Shown here piece after piece: positions 35,928-43,568 of a DNA stretch of 64,000 nucleotides. The DNA is from Euzebyella saccharophila (lineage in GTDB: Bacteria > Bacteroidota > Bacteroidia > Flavobacteriales > Flavobacteriaceae): NCBI RefSeq assembly GCF_014855495.1, contig NZ_JACYFJ010000001.1:868001-932000 (forward strand), written 5' to 3'. Made by a program: the position numbers and the translations under genes. The notes beneath the pieces were generated by a model. It searched no databases, had not been told where the DNA came from, and saw only the letters and a list, made by a program, of their open reading frames with translations. Each line of letters opens with the position of its first letter. Position 1 is the first letter of the stretch.

Positions 35928-36404
35928 ATGAGTTTAACAAACACCGCCCTACTAGAAGAAATCCATAATGATATAAATGATGATAATCCCAATTGGGATA
36001 AAATTCTAAAGGATATCATCTCCTATTTTGATTGCTCAACAGGCACTTTGCATTTTCTGGAAGAAGGAAGTGATTTATTGAAATTGAAATCTCAAGTGGG
36101 TATTCCTCCATTCTTGATTCCTAAGTTAGAAACGATTCCTATAGGAAAAGGAATGGCTGGGATTGCAGCGGAAAGGAAACAGCCGGTAGAGATGTGCAAT
36201 CTACAGACCGATAATTCTGGGGTAGCACGCCCTGCGGCAAAGGAAACAAAAGTAGAAGGTTCCCTTGCGGCTCCTTTACTTTTAAACGGAAATTTATATG
36301 GTACGGTGGGAGTAGCGAAACCAACCTCTTATGACTTTACGGAAGATGAAAAAAACGCCATTATGGCTATAGGAGAGGTAATTTGTAAGAAGATTGTTGA
36401 ATAA
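35928..36404 (+). CDS. Stand-alone GAF-domain protein
   Basis: 158 residues that form one GAF domain: ILKDIISYFDCSTGTLHFLEEGSDLLKLKSQVGIP, IPIGKGMAGIAAERKQPVEMCNLQTD, AKETKVEGSLAAPLLLNGNLYGTVGVAKPTSYDFTEDE. The arrangement is as in small cytosolic GAF proteins, some of which act as methionine-(R)-sulfoxide reductases; however, only one Cys lies in the MCNLQ position, and the fRMsR cysteine pattern is not complete. It probably binds a small ligand. No output domain is present. Confidence 0.82.
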   Translation: MSLTNTALLEEIHNDINDDNPNWDKILKDIISYFDCSTGTLHFLEEGSDLLKLKSQVGIPPFLIPKLETIPIGKGMAGIAAERKQPVEMCNLQTDNSGVARPAAKETKVEGSLAAPLLLNGNLYGTVGVAKPTSYDFTEDEKNAIMAIGEVICKKIVE

Positions 36405-36421
36405 CGAACTCTAAAATATAG

Positions 36422-36461
36422 AAAAAGCAAAGTCCTTGCATTCTCAAGGGCTTTGCTTTTA
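36422..36461. terminator. Bidirectional terminator between the GAF gene and ahcY
   Basis: AAAGCAAAG and CCTTG pair with CAAGG and CTTTGCTTT, with T runs on both strands. It can end both the rightward GAF gene and the leftward ahcY transcript. Confidence 0.85.
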
Positions 36462-36479
36462 TACAAAATTACTTAAATG

Positions 36480-37796
36480 TTAATATCTGTAATACTCCGG
36501 TTTAAACGGACCTTCAACAGTAACACCAATATACTCCGCTTGTTCGGTATTTAGCTCTGTTAGTTCGGCGCCCAAACGAGAAAGGTGAAGTGCGGCCACT
36601 TTTTCATCTAAATGCTTCGGTAACATATACACCTCGTTTTCATACTTGTCACTATGGTTCCAAAGTTCTATTTGTGCCAAGGTTTGGTTAGTAAAGGAAT
36701 TACTCATTACAAAACTTGGGTGACCCGTGGCACAGCCAAGGTTGACCAATCTACCTTCCGCAAGTACAATAACATCCTTATCATTTATCGTATACTTATC
36801 AACCTGAGGTTTGATTTCATCCTTAGTGCTTCCGTGGTTGGAATTCAACCAAGCCATGTCAATTTCATTGTCAAAATGCCCAATATTGCAAACAATGGCC
36901 TTGTCTTTCATCGCCTCAAAATGCTCACCCCTGATGATATCCTTGTTTCCGGTGGTAGTGATAACCACATCGGCATTACCAACAACGGTTTCCAGTTTTT
37001 TCACTTCGTAACCGTCCATACATGCCTGAAGTGCACAGATAGGATCAATTTCCGTAACTGTAACAATGGAACCGGCCCCTCTAAAGGAGGCTGCCGTACC
37101 TTTACCAACATCTCCGTAGCCACAAACAACTACTCTTTTACCGGCAAGCATGGTATCTGTAGCCCTTCTAATAGCGTCAACGGCACTTTCACGACAACCG
37201 TATTTATTATCGAATTTAGACTTGGTAACTGAATCGTTCACGTTGATAGCAGGCATTGGCAGTGTTCCTTTTTTCATGCGTTCGTACAGACGGTGAACTC
37301 CCGTAGTGGTTTCCTCAGAAAGACCTTTTACGTCTTTTGCCAATTCCGGATACTTGTCCAATACCATATTGGTAAGATCGCCCCCATCATCCAAAATCAT
37401 GTTCAAGGGCTTTCTTTCTTCACCAAAGAAAAGGGTCTGCTCAATACACCAATCAAATTCTTCTTCGTTCATTCCCTTCCAAGCATAAACAGGAATACCG
37501 GCAGCGGCAATAGCGGCGGCGGCATGGTCTTGGGTAGAGAAAATGTTACAGGAGCTCCAAGTAACATCGGCACCAAGGGCTACCAAGGTTTCAATAAGAA
37601 CGGCTGTTTGTATGGTCATGTGAAGGCAGCCGGCAATTCGGGCGCCTTTTAAAGGTTGTTCTTTTCCGTATTCTTCGCGAAGTGACATTAAACCGGGCAT
37701 TTCGGCCTCGGCCAATTCAATTTCCTTCCGACCCCAATCGGCCAAAGCAATATCTTTTACTTTATAGGGTAGATAGGCAACAGTTTTCGTATCCAT
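36480..37796 (-). CDS. ahcY: Adenosylhomocysteinase
   Basis: NAD-dependent enzyme that splits S-adenosylhomocysteine into adenosine and homocysteine, thereby relieving product inhibition of methyltransferases. Seen in order: [80 protein letters not shown], the NAD motif [15 protein letters not shown] and the C-terminal [22 protein letters not shown]...KPEYYRY. At 438 residues it is the usual length. A promoter box lies at 37853-37860 on its strand. Confidence 0.98.
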   Translation of the reverse strand: MDTKTVAYLPYKVKDIALADWGRKEIELAEAEMPGLMSLREEYGKEQPLKGARIAGCLHMTIQTAVLIETLVALGADVTWSSCNIFSTQDHAAAAIAAAGIPVYAWKGMNEEEFDWCIEQTLFFGEERKPLNMILDDGGDLTNMVLDKYPELAKDVKGLSEETTTGVHRLYERMKKGTLPMPAINVNDSVTKSKFDNKYGCRESAVDAIRRATDTMLAGKRVVVCGYGDVGKGTAASFRGAGSIVTVTEIDPICALQACMDGYEVKKLETVVGNADVVITTTGNKDIIRGEHFEAMKDKAIVCNIGHFDNEIDMAWLNSNHGSTKDEIKPQVDKYTINDKDVIVLAEGRLVNLGCATGHPSFVMSNSFTNQTLAQIELWNHSDKYENEVYMLPKHLDEKVAALHLSRLGAELTELNTEQAEYIGVTVEGPFKPEYYRY

Positions 37797-37835
37797 AGTC
37801 TTTTTTATTTTTTACTTTCGTAATATGCGGGCATG

Positions 37836-37860
37836 CCACAATTTTGTGGTCGCAAAGTTA
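37836..37860 (-). promoter_or_regulatory. ahcY promoter with an overlapping palindrome
   Basis: On the minus strand TAACTTTG (37860-37853) fits TAnnTTTG. A perfect inverted repeat CCACAA-TT-TTGTGG lies at 37836-37849, right over the expected transcription start. This is a good place for a repressor. No second copy of the palindrome was noticed in the window. Confidence 0.5.
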
Positions 37861-37880
37861 AGAAAAAGGTACCTAAAGTT

Positions 37881-38513
37881 ATGCCTATTTATAAGATACT
37901 CAAGGTGAACGCCGCTACCAAGGTCTATATTTGGAAGGTAGAGGAAAGCGAAGAAGCTCTTTCAAAAGGAATAGAGCTTACGGACCACTGCCAAAACCGT
38001 ATGGACGGTATGAAATCTGAAATGCACAGACGGGCTTTTTTGAGTATCAGGCACCTTATGGCAGAAGCTGGTTATGTTGATGCCGACCTGTTTTATGACG
38101 AGTTTGGCAAACCCCACTTAAAAGATGGCAATAAAATTTCAATTACCCATTCGCACAATTTTACAGCCATTGTTATCAGTAGCTCTCATGATGTGGGAAT
38201 CGACATTGAGATGCAGCGGGAAAAAATTCTGCGTATAGCCCATAAATTCACCCCTATTGAAGAGTACAAGACCATTGCCAATACAGATGCCCTTATTCGA
38301 AAGTTGACCATTGTTTGGGGCTGCAAGGAATCACTTTATAAAATTTATGCCGAGCCGGGCCTGAGTTTTATCCATCATATAGATGTGAAAGACTTTATTT
38401 TTGATAGTTCTGCCACCACGGCCGAAATATTGTACCAAGGCAACACTTCGCACTATGATATTCGATTTTTAGAATTTGAGGGCTTTACCCTCGTTTATGC
38501 CTTGAGAAGATAG
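37881..38513 (+). CDS. 4'-phosphopantetheinyl transferase superfamily protein
   Basis: Transfers 4'-phosphopantetheine from CoA to a carrier protein. Motifs: DEFGKPHLKDGNKISITHSHNFTAIVISS, the metal motif VGIDIEM and WGCKESLYKIY. At 210 residues from the ATG at 37881 it has the Sfp-like size class (about 200-230), not that of AcpS (about 125). An upstream start at 37833 is rejected because it lies over the ahcY palindrome and adds a basic stretch unlike the family. In flavobacteria this may be the main ACP-activating enzyme, but I cannot exclude a dedicated partner. Confidence 0.87.
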   Translation: MPIYKILKVNAATKVYIWKVEESEEALSKGIELTDHCQNRMDGMKSEMHRRAFLSIRHLMAEAGYVDADLFYDEFGKPHLKDGNKISITHSHNFTAIVISSSHDVGIDIEMQREKILRIAHKFTPIEEYKTIANTDALIRKLTIVWGCKESLYKIYAEPGLSFIHHIDVKDFIFDSSATTAEILYQGNTSHYDIRFLEFEGFTLVYALRR

Positions 38514-38550
38514 GTGTTGGAGCTATATTCCCAAAAACAGATAAACCGTC

Positions 38551-38811
38551 ATGAACATTTCCGTAGAACTTACTTTTTCTCCCCTTCAAGATGATTTTGA
38601 AGGGCACATCATCAATTTTATCAAAAAATTGAGGTCTTCTGGTCTAACCGTTTTAGAAAATCCCTTAAGTACCCAAGTCTATGGCGAGTATGATGAGGTG
38701 ATGAATGTTTTGCAGGTAGAAATTAAGGAAGCTTTTGAGTTAATGGAACGTGGACTTATGTACATGAAGATGGTAAAATCTGACCGAAGCGACTATGAAC
38801 CACATTTTTGA
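38551..38811 (+). CDS. Thiamine-binding protein (YkoF/MTH1187-like)
   Basis: An 86-residue ferredoxin-like protein of the PF01910 family: MNISVELTFSPLQDDFEGHIINFIKKLRSSGLTVLENPLSTQVYGEYDEVM. YkoF-type members bind thiamine or its pyrimidine moiety. It overlaps the PnuC-type gene by 17 bases, and the run continues with a NadR-like kinase and a DUF4301 protein. The context suggests that it binds the vitamin imported by the transporter. Confidence 0.82.
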   Translation: MNISVELTFSPLQDDFEGHIINFIKKLRSSGLTVLENPLSTQVYGEYDEVMNVLQVEIKEAFELMERGLMYMKMVKSDRSDYEPHF

Positions 38812-39433
38812 ATGGATATTTTCCCAGTATGACGGTATTCCCGTTCATCTAACAGTACTGGAGTTCATTGGGGTATTCTTTGGATTTTTAAGTGTTTACT
38901 ATTCCAAAAGGGAAAATATTCTTGTATTTCCTACGGGAATTATAAGTACAGCCATTTTTGTATATATCCTTCTTGTTTACAGTCTGTTGGGCGATATGCT
39001 AATCAATGCCTACTATTTTACCATGAGTATCGTAGGTTGGCATGTATGGACGAGAAAAGTTGACGAGACTCATTTTGTACCCATTACTTCTACGACATCC
39101 AAAGAAAAAAAGTACAGCTTGTTGTTGTTTCTAGGTACCCTTGTCTTTGTTAGCCTTGTTTACTGGTATTTTGACAAGTTCAATAATTGGACCGCCTATG
39201 TGGATACTTTCACAACAGGTATCTTCTTTGTTGGAATGTGGCTTATGGCCAAAAAGAAACTTGAGAATTGGGTATATTGGATCATTGGTGACGTTATTTC
39301 TGTGCCTTTATACTGGTATAAGGGACTTATTTTTACGAGTTTGCAGTATTTTCTCTTCACCATAATCGCGATATATGGCTATCTAGCATGGAAGAAAAGC
39401 TTAAACAAGAGCCCTCAGACATTATTAAGGTAG
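38795..39433 (+). CDS. PnuC-type vitamin transporter
   Basis: A membrane protein of the PnuC family with about seven helices (HLTVLEFIGVFFGFLSVYYSKR, LVFPTGIISTAIFVYILLVY, LLFLGTLVFVSLVYWYF, FTTGIFFVGMWLMA, WIIGDVISVPLYWYKGLIFTSLQYFLFTIIAIYGYLAW). The motif KRENILVFPTGI with the terminal GYLAWK is typical. PnuC carries nicotinamide riboside, but in Bacteroidota a sister type (PnuT) carries thiamine. The thiamine-binding protein gene that overlaps its start favours thiamine; the NadR-like kinase downstream favours nicotinamide riboside. I cannot decide from sequence alone. Confidence 0.85.
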   Translation: MNHIFEWIFSQYDGIPVHLTVLEFIGVFFGFLSVYYSKRENILVFPTGIISTAIFVYILLVYSLLGDMLINAYYFTMSIVGWHVWTRKVDETHFVPITSTTSKEKKYSLLLFLGTLVFVSLVYWYFDKFNNWTAYVDTFTTGIFFVGMWLMAKKKLENWVYWIIGDVISVPLYWYKGLIFTSLQYFLFTIIAIYGYLAWKKSLNKSPQTLLR

Positions 39434-39951
39434 TAGTTTTTGGTCCTGAATCGACCGGAAAAACTACCTTGAGCAGAGAATTGGCACAGCACTACAACAC
39501 GCATTGGGTGCCCGAATATGCCCGTGAATATCTACAGAACAAGTGGGATAGGGAAAAGAAGGTTTGTGAACCGCACGACCTATTACCTATTGCCGAAGGG
39601 CAAATGAAAATGGAAAATGACCTTACCAAGAAAGTCACGAATCTTCTTGTTTGCGATACCGATTTATTGGAGACCAAAGTATATTCGGAGGCTTATTATG
39701 TAGGTTATTGCGACCCTCTTTTGGAAAAATATGCTTTGGAAAATAGCTACGATTTGTATCTGCTTACATATATAGATGTGCCGTGGGTGGCCGATGATTT
39801 GCGTGATAAACCCAATGAGAGAGAGCGAATGTATCAATATTTTAAAGATACCTTAAAGAGGTATGATCGTAATTTCACTATATTGAAAGGCGGTAAAAAC
39901 GAACGTTTGGCCAAGGCCATAGAACACATAGACCAATTATGGAAGAACTAA
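39388..39951 (+). CDS. NadR-like P-loop kinase
   Basis: 187 residues with a Walker A motif GPESTGKTTLSREL at about 19-32, followed by WVPEYAREYLQNKWDR, VCDTDLLETKVYSEAYY and the lid region DVPWVADDLRDKPNERERMYQYF. This is the C-terminal ribosylnicotinamide-kinase domain of NadR as a stand-alone protein. It should phosphorylate the vitamin brought in by the PnuC-type transporter and so trap it. It overlaps that gene by 46 bases and the DUF4301 gene by 13, an unusually tight operon. In the thiamine reading the substrate would be thiamine. Confidence 0.85.
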   Translation: MEEKLKQEPSDIIKVVVFGPESTGKTTLSRELAQHYNTHWVPEYAREYLQNKWDREKKVCEPHDLLPIAEGQMKMENDLTKKVTNLLVCDTDLLETKVYSEAYYVGYCDPLLEKYALENSYDLYLLTYIDVPWVADDLRDKPNERERMYQYFKDTLKRYDRNFTILKGGKNERLAKAIEHIDQLWKN

Positions 39952-41492
39952 TGAATTTAACAGCAGACGATTTAAAATTACTTTCGGAAAAGGGGATTTC
40001 CGAAGAAAAAGTAAACCAGCAAATAGAAACCTTTAAAGAGGGAATTCCCTTTGTACAATTAGAAAAGGCCGTTACAGCAGGGGAGGGTATCTCCAAGTTT
40101 ACGGAGGAAGAAGAAAAGAGCTTAATTTCTAAGTTCCAGAAGGAGTCTGCCAAAGGTCTTTCCCTTTTAAAATTTGTTCCTGCTTCCGGGGCGGCATCGC
40201 GCATGTTCAAGGCTTTGTTCAACTTTTTGGACAATTATAATCCCTCAGAAGAAAGTCTCGATAGCTATTTTGAGCGTACGGGAGACAAGGCACTAAAAGC
40301 TTTTTCCGAAGGAATTACGGATTTTGCTTTTTACAATTTGGTAAAGAAGCGAATTGAAGGTAATGCACAGTCAAAAGATGAAGAGGTTTATCTTTTTGTA
40401 AAAGAGATGATGTCTGAAGAGGCATTAAACTATGGTTTTTATCCCAAAGGTCTTTTACCTTTTCATAATTATGGCGACCATACTGCCACCCCATTTGAAG
40501 AGCATTTAAAGGAAGCTAGTGAGTATGCCAAGTCTGGGGAAACCGCAGAACTTCATTTTACCATTTCTCCGCAACATGGCGATATGTTCAACAAAGAATT
40601 TGAAACGGTAAAAGAAAGGGTTTCTTCGGCTACGGGTACTTCCTATAAGGTTAGTTACTCATATCAGAAGCCTTCTACTGACACCATAGCGGTTGATATG
40701 GACAATAATCCATTTAGAAATGCCGATGGAAGCGTGCTTTTTAGACCAGGTGGCCACGGTGCCTTGATCGAAAACTTGAACGAGCAGGATGCGGATATCA
40801 TTTTCATTAAAAATATCGACAACGTTACGGTTCCAAGATTTGCTTCGGAAATGGCGGATAGTAAAAAGGTGCTGGCCGGAGTATTACTTCAGGTTCAGGA
40901 AAAAGCATTCGCTTATGCAAAGAGCTCGGCCGAAGGTCAGAAATCAGCCGAAGAACTTCTTGAGATAAAGTCATTTTTGGAAAATGAGCTTAATGTTCGT
41001 CTGGGAGCTGATTTTGACAATCTAGGTTCTGAGGAGCAGCAATCCGTATTAAGTGAAAAGCTAAATAGACCTATTCGTGTTTGCGGAATGGTCAAAAATG
41101 AAGGAGAACCGGGTGGTGGACCTTTTTACATCAATGATAGAAAAGGTAATATATCTCTTCAGATTATAGAATCTGCCCAAATCGATACCAGTGATGCCGA
41201 GCAGAATAGTATTTTACAGAACGCCACTCATTTTAATCCGGTAGATTTGGTCTGCGGCGTTAAAGATTACCAAGGCAAAAAATACGACCTGATGAAATTT
41301 GTAGATCCCAAGCAGGGTTTCATTACGGGCAAAACAAAAGATGGAAAAGAACTTAAGGCTTTGGAACTACCGGGACTTTGGAACGGAGCTATGGCCTTTT
41401 GGAATACCATATTTGTAGAGGTGCCTTCAACTACTTTTAATCCGGTAAAAACAGTAAATGATTTATTGAGACCGGCGCATCAGGTGAAATAA
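39939..41492 (+). CDS. DUF4301 protein
   Basis: 517 residues of a family found mainly in Bacteroidota. The motif LLKFVPASGAASRMFKALF at about residues 69-87 resembles the nucleotide-binding loop of nucleotidyl transferases. Other conserved-looking parts are GLLPFHNYGDHTATPFEEHLKEA, LHFTISPQHGDMF, VLFRPGGHGALIENLNEQDADIIFIKNIDNV, and RVCGMVKNEGEPGGGPF. It resembles a sugar-phosphate uridylyltransferase fold, but no activity is known to me. It starts inside the end of the kinase gene (ATG at 39939 or 39951). It is the last gene of this operon and is followed by an inverted repeat. Confidence 0.82.
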   Translation: MEELMNLTADDLKLLSEKGISEEKVNQQIETFKEGIPFVQLEKAVTAGEGISKFTEEEEKSLISKFQKESAKGLSLLKFVPASGAASRMFKALFNFLDNYNPSEESLDSYFERTGDKALKAFSEGITDFAFYNLVKKRIEGNAQSKDEEVYLFVKEMMSEEALNYGFYPKGLLPFHNYGDHTATPFEEHLKEASEYAKSGETAELHFTISPQHGDMFNKEFETVKERVSSATGTSYKVSYSYQKPSTDTIAVDMDNNPFRNADGSVLFRPGGHGALIENLNEQDADIIFIKNIDNVTVPRFASEMADSKKVLAGVLLQVQEKAFAYAKSSAEGQKSAEELLEIKSFLENELNVRLGADFDNLGSEEQQSVLSEKLNRPIRVCGMVKNEGEPGGGPFYINDRKGNISLQIIESAQIDTSDAEQNSILQNATHFNPVDLVCGVKDYQGKKYDLMKFVDPKQGFITGKTKDGKELKALELPGLWNGAMAFWNTIFVEVPSTTFNPVKTVNDLLRPAHQVK

Positions 41493-41518
41493 ACCTCAAA
41501 ACATTTACTCTATCTTGT

Positions 41519-41549
41519 AAAAAGTGTGTAAGAATTACACACTTTTTTT
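41519..41549 (+). terminator. Terminator or operator after the DUF4301 gene
   Basis: AAAAAGTGTGTAA and TTACACACTTTTT form a perfect 13-bp inverted repeat over three bases, followed by more T. It would act as a terminator. Its arms contain TTACACA, a word that recurs upstream of the second and third PepSY-like genes, so it may also be a binding site. Confidence 0.7.
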
Positions 41550-41647
41550 GTTTAGTATACACTCGTATCCATAATTCAAATTCTGAAGTATAATTTTAAT
41601 ACGCTGATTTTTAATCAATTATATTGATTTTGAGCAGCTAAACCTAT

Positions 41648-41664
41648 TTGGCACTCTTTTGGTT
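41648..41664 (+). promoter_or_regulatory. Possible -24 element upstream of the first PepSY-like gene
   Basis: TTGGCAC (41648-41654) is a perfect -24 half of a sigma-54 promoter, but the -12 half (TGGTT) is poor. It lies 50 bases before the ATG. Confidence 0.3.
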
Positions 41665-41714
41665 CTCTACTAAGCGATTATCAAAACAAATAAATTAATT
41701 TAACACTCTTACAA

Positions 41715-42023
41715 ATGAAAAATTTAATGTTTGCCGCAGTATTGTCTTTAGGTACAATGACTGCATTCGCTCAAGAAGAAGAAACAACTGTTGAAGAAGT
41801 AGCTACTGAACAAGTAGAAGCTGTACAAGATGGTTACGCAGAAATCGCTGCTGAGGAAGTTCCTGCTGCTATTTCTGAAGCTCTAGAGGCTGCTCACCCA
41901 GGTGCTACTATCTCTAAAGCTTATATGAACGAAGAAGCTGAATACAAACTAGAAGTTGCTAAAGAAGATGGCGAAACAGCTGAATTGTATGCTGACGCTG
42001 AAGGTAACTGGATTGAAAAATAA
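41715..42023 (+). CDS. Small exported PepSY-like protein, copy 1
   Basis: 102 residues. A signal peptide (MKNLMFAAVLSLGTMTAFAQ) is followed by an acidic linker (EEETTVEEVATEQVEAVQ) and a domain of about 65 residues with the pattern EEVPAAISEALEAAHPGATISKAYMNEEAEYKLEVAKEDGETAELYADAEGNWIE. This fits PepSY-like/DUF2874-type beta-lactamase-inhibitor-like folds that occur in the periplasm. It is the first of three tandem paralogues, each with its own upstream region and terminator. The function is unknown; regulation of a periplasmic sensor or peptidase is possible. Confidence 0.82.
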   Translation: MKNLMFAAVLSLGTMTAFAQEEETTVEEVATEQVEAVQDGYAEIAAEEVPAAISEALEAAHPGATISKAYMNEEAEYKLEVAKEDGETAELYADAEGNWIEK

Positions 42024-42059
42024 TCCCTCGAACACACAACTGTTTAATCAGTAAGAAAG

Positions 42060-42089
42060 ACCCGGTCAATTTTTTGACCGGGTTTTTTC
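42060..42089 (+). terminator. Terminator of PepSY-like copy 1
   Basis: CCCGGTCAA (42061-42069) pairs with TTGACCGGG (42074-42082), followed by seven T. Confidence 0.9.
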
Positions 42090-42158
42090 ATTGTTACCCT
42101 CATCTACCTATTGTAATGATATGGGTGAAACAGTAAGTCGATTTCTCTTTGTACCCAA

Positions 42159-42277
42159 TTACACAAATAATAGGGGGAATTACACACTTTTACACATCCT
42201 TAAAATCACTCTATGGATGTAAAACACAGTAAATCAATTAGTTGTAATTTTTAAACATTTTGGTATCATTATTTCAA
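42159..42277 (+). promoter_or_regulatory. Upstream region of PepSY-like copy 2: TTACACA sites and -24-like motif
   Basis: TTACACA occurs at 42159-42165, 42180-42186 and 42190-42196, that is at steps of 21 and 10 bases (about two and one helix turns). Further on, TTGTAAT and TTTTGGTATCAT-(n)-TTTCAAT at about 42243-42277 are shared with copy 3. The stretch TGGTAT-CATTA-TTTCA resembles a sigma-54 promoter (TGGCAC-N5-TTGCA) but lacks the usual GC of the -12 element. Confidence 0.4.
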
Positions 42278-42311
42278 TATCCTAAACAGTAAAATATAAA
42301 ACACTATAAAC

Positions 42312-42614
42312 ATGAAAAAGATATTTATTACCACCGTATTCGCACTAGGAAGTTTAACTGCTTTTGCTCAAGAGGAAGCAACTGCTGTTGAGGAGACGGC
42401 TACAGAAGCTGTAGCTCAGGATGATTTTTCTGAAGTTTCAGCTGAAGAATTGCCAGAAGCCGTAACTGCCGCTGTTTCTAAAAACTATCCTACGGCTTCT
42501 ATTGATAAAGCATATGTGAACGAGTCTAAGCAGTACAAACTAGAGGTCTCTCTAGAAGACGGAACTGCCGGTACTTTGTACGCAGACGAAAATGGTAACT
42601 GGATTGAAATGTAA
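42312..42614 (+). CDS. Small exported PepSY-like protein, copy 2
   Basis: 100 residues built like copy 1: signal peptide (MKKIFITTVFALGSLTAFAQ), acidic linker, and a domain EELPEAVTAAVSKNYPTASIDKAYVNESKQYKLEVSLEDGTAGTLYADENGNWIEM. Its signal peptide is nearly identical to that of copy 3, so these two are the most recent duplicates. It lies about 290 bases after copy 1 and ends with its own terminator. Confidence 0.82.
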   Translation: MKKIFITTVFALGSLTAFAQEEATAVEETATEAVAQDDFSEVSAEELPEAVTAAVSKNYPTASIDKAYVNESKQYKLEVSLEDGTAGTLYADENGNWIEM

Positions 42615-42656
42615 TAACTTGAGTTATTTGTTTTGTATCAAGTTGGTTTGGTCGGG

Positions 42657-42683
42657 AAAGGGTTGCAATTAGCAGCCCTTTTC
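42657..42683 (+). terminator. Terminator of PepSY-like copy 2
   Basis: AAAGGGTTGC (42657-42666) pairs with GCAGCCCTTT (42672-42681) over a five-base loop, then T. Confidence 0.85.
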
Positions 42684-42858
42684 TATTCAGGTTCAAGCCA
42701 ATATTATTTTAGCTGCTTTCAAAAATCCCCAATTCATTTCCCATGCTATTCATACCCCACATATTTTCTTCAATTTTATTTACCTACTATTGATTATTCT
42801 TTCCTTTCCCCTAATCCATAGTATATATTTTAAATAGTAAGTCTCAAAACTTACCGTG
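42684..42858. other. Gene-free stretch between PepSY-like copies 2 and 3
   Basis: A pyrimidine-rich stretch with no convincing frame. It lies between the terminator of copy 2 and a second terminator (42859-42900) that has no gene in front of it. It may hold the remains of a lost paralogue or a small RNA; neither can be shown from sequence alone. Confidence 0.5.
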
Positions 42859-42901
42859 AAACCTAGCATTATCATTAATACCAGATTTTGCTAGGTTTTT
42901 T
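42859..42901 (+). terminator. Orphan terminator
   Basis: AAACCTAGCA (42859-42868) pairs with TGCTAGGTTT (42889-42898) over a 20-base loop, then a T run. The nearest gene upstream already has its own terminator. Confidence 0.75.
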
Positions 42902-42971
42902 CTTTTTGTAAACTTTTTACTCGATCCTTACCCACTTTCACACTAATACACAGTTTTAGAATCAGACTAAA

Positions 42972-43033
42972 TGTGTAAAAAACTAATAATCAGTTAGTTG
43001 TAATCATTGGGAATTTTGGTATCATATTTTCAA
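42972..43033 (+). promoter_or_regulatory. Upstream region of PepSY-like copy 3
   Basis: TGTGTAA (42972-42978, the complement of TTACACA) is followed by CAGTTAGTTGTAAT and TTTTGGTATCATATTTTCAAT (about 43014-43034). The last two blocks are almost the same as upstream of copy 2. TGGTAT-CATAT-TTTCA at 43017-43032 matches the sigma-54 layout as in copy 2. Confidence 0.4.
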
Positions 43034-43084
43034 TGTACTAAGTGAATTTGATTATTAAAATTATAAACCTTAAATCTATAACAC

Positions 43085-43390
43085 ATGAAAAAGTTATTTA
43101 TCACAACCGTATTTGCCTTAGGAAGTTTAACTGCATTCGCTCAAGAAGAGCAAGCTGTCGATCAGCAAGAAACTGCAACTGAGGCGGTAGCTCAAGATAG
43201 TTTTTCTGAAATTTCTCTAGAAGAAGTTCCTGAAGCCGTAACTACAATGATTGAGTCAAATTATCCTGGTGCTACTATCAATAAGGCTCACAAAAACGAA
43301 GAGAATCATTACAAAATCGAAGTATCCTTAGAAGACGGTACTTCTGGTGCCCTTATCGTAGATGAAGAGGGTAATGCCATTGAGCAGTAA
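43085..43390 (+). CDS. Small exported PepSY-like protein, copy 3
   Basis: 101 residues: signal peptide (MKKLFITTVFALGSLTAFAQ), acidic linker with the shared ATEAVAQD, and a domain EEVPEAVTTMIESNYPGATINKAHKNEENHYKIEVSLEDGTSGALIVDEEGNAIEQ. It differs from copies 1 and 2 by losing the final GNWIE tryptophan (GNAIE). The sigma-54 regulator gene lies 178 bases downstream in the same direction. Confidence 0.82.
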   Translation: MKKLFITTVFALGSLTAFAQEEQAVDQQETATEAVAQDSFSEISLEEVPEAVTTMIESNYPGATINKAHKNEENHYKIEVSLEDGTSGALIVDEEGNAIEQ

Positions 43391-43427
43391 GAATAGTTAA
43401 TAGTTTTTTGGGAAAACGTTCCCATTG

Positions 43428-43463
43428 AAAAAGGGGTTCGATATCAATCGAACCCCTTTTTTG
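43428..43463 (+). terminator. Terminator of PepSY-like copy 3
   Basis: A 15-bp stem AAAAAGGGGTTCGAT with ATCGAACCCCTTTTT over the loop ATCA. It separates the PepSY-like genes from the regulator. Confidence 0.93.
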
Positions 43464-43568
43464 CGTTTTTAAGTCATTGCAGTTCTATCTTTTGTGAGAA
43501 TTTAAGACCGCAAAACAGCTATCTTATCATATTTTTACGTAGATAGCTATAGAACCTATATTTCCTTT

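Noticed and set aside
36654-37232. 192-residue frame on the plus strand
   Set aside because: It is fully antisense to ahcY and has no family signature; a shadow of codon bias.
41648-41664. Full sigma-54 promoter for PepSY-like copy 1
   Set aside because: Only the -24 half (TTGGCAC) fits; the -12 half is poor, so I list it only as a possible element.
42633-42821. 62-residue frame after PepSY-like copy 2
   Set aside because: It starts in the terminator of copy 2 and has no protein-like pattern.
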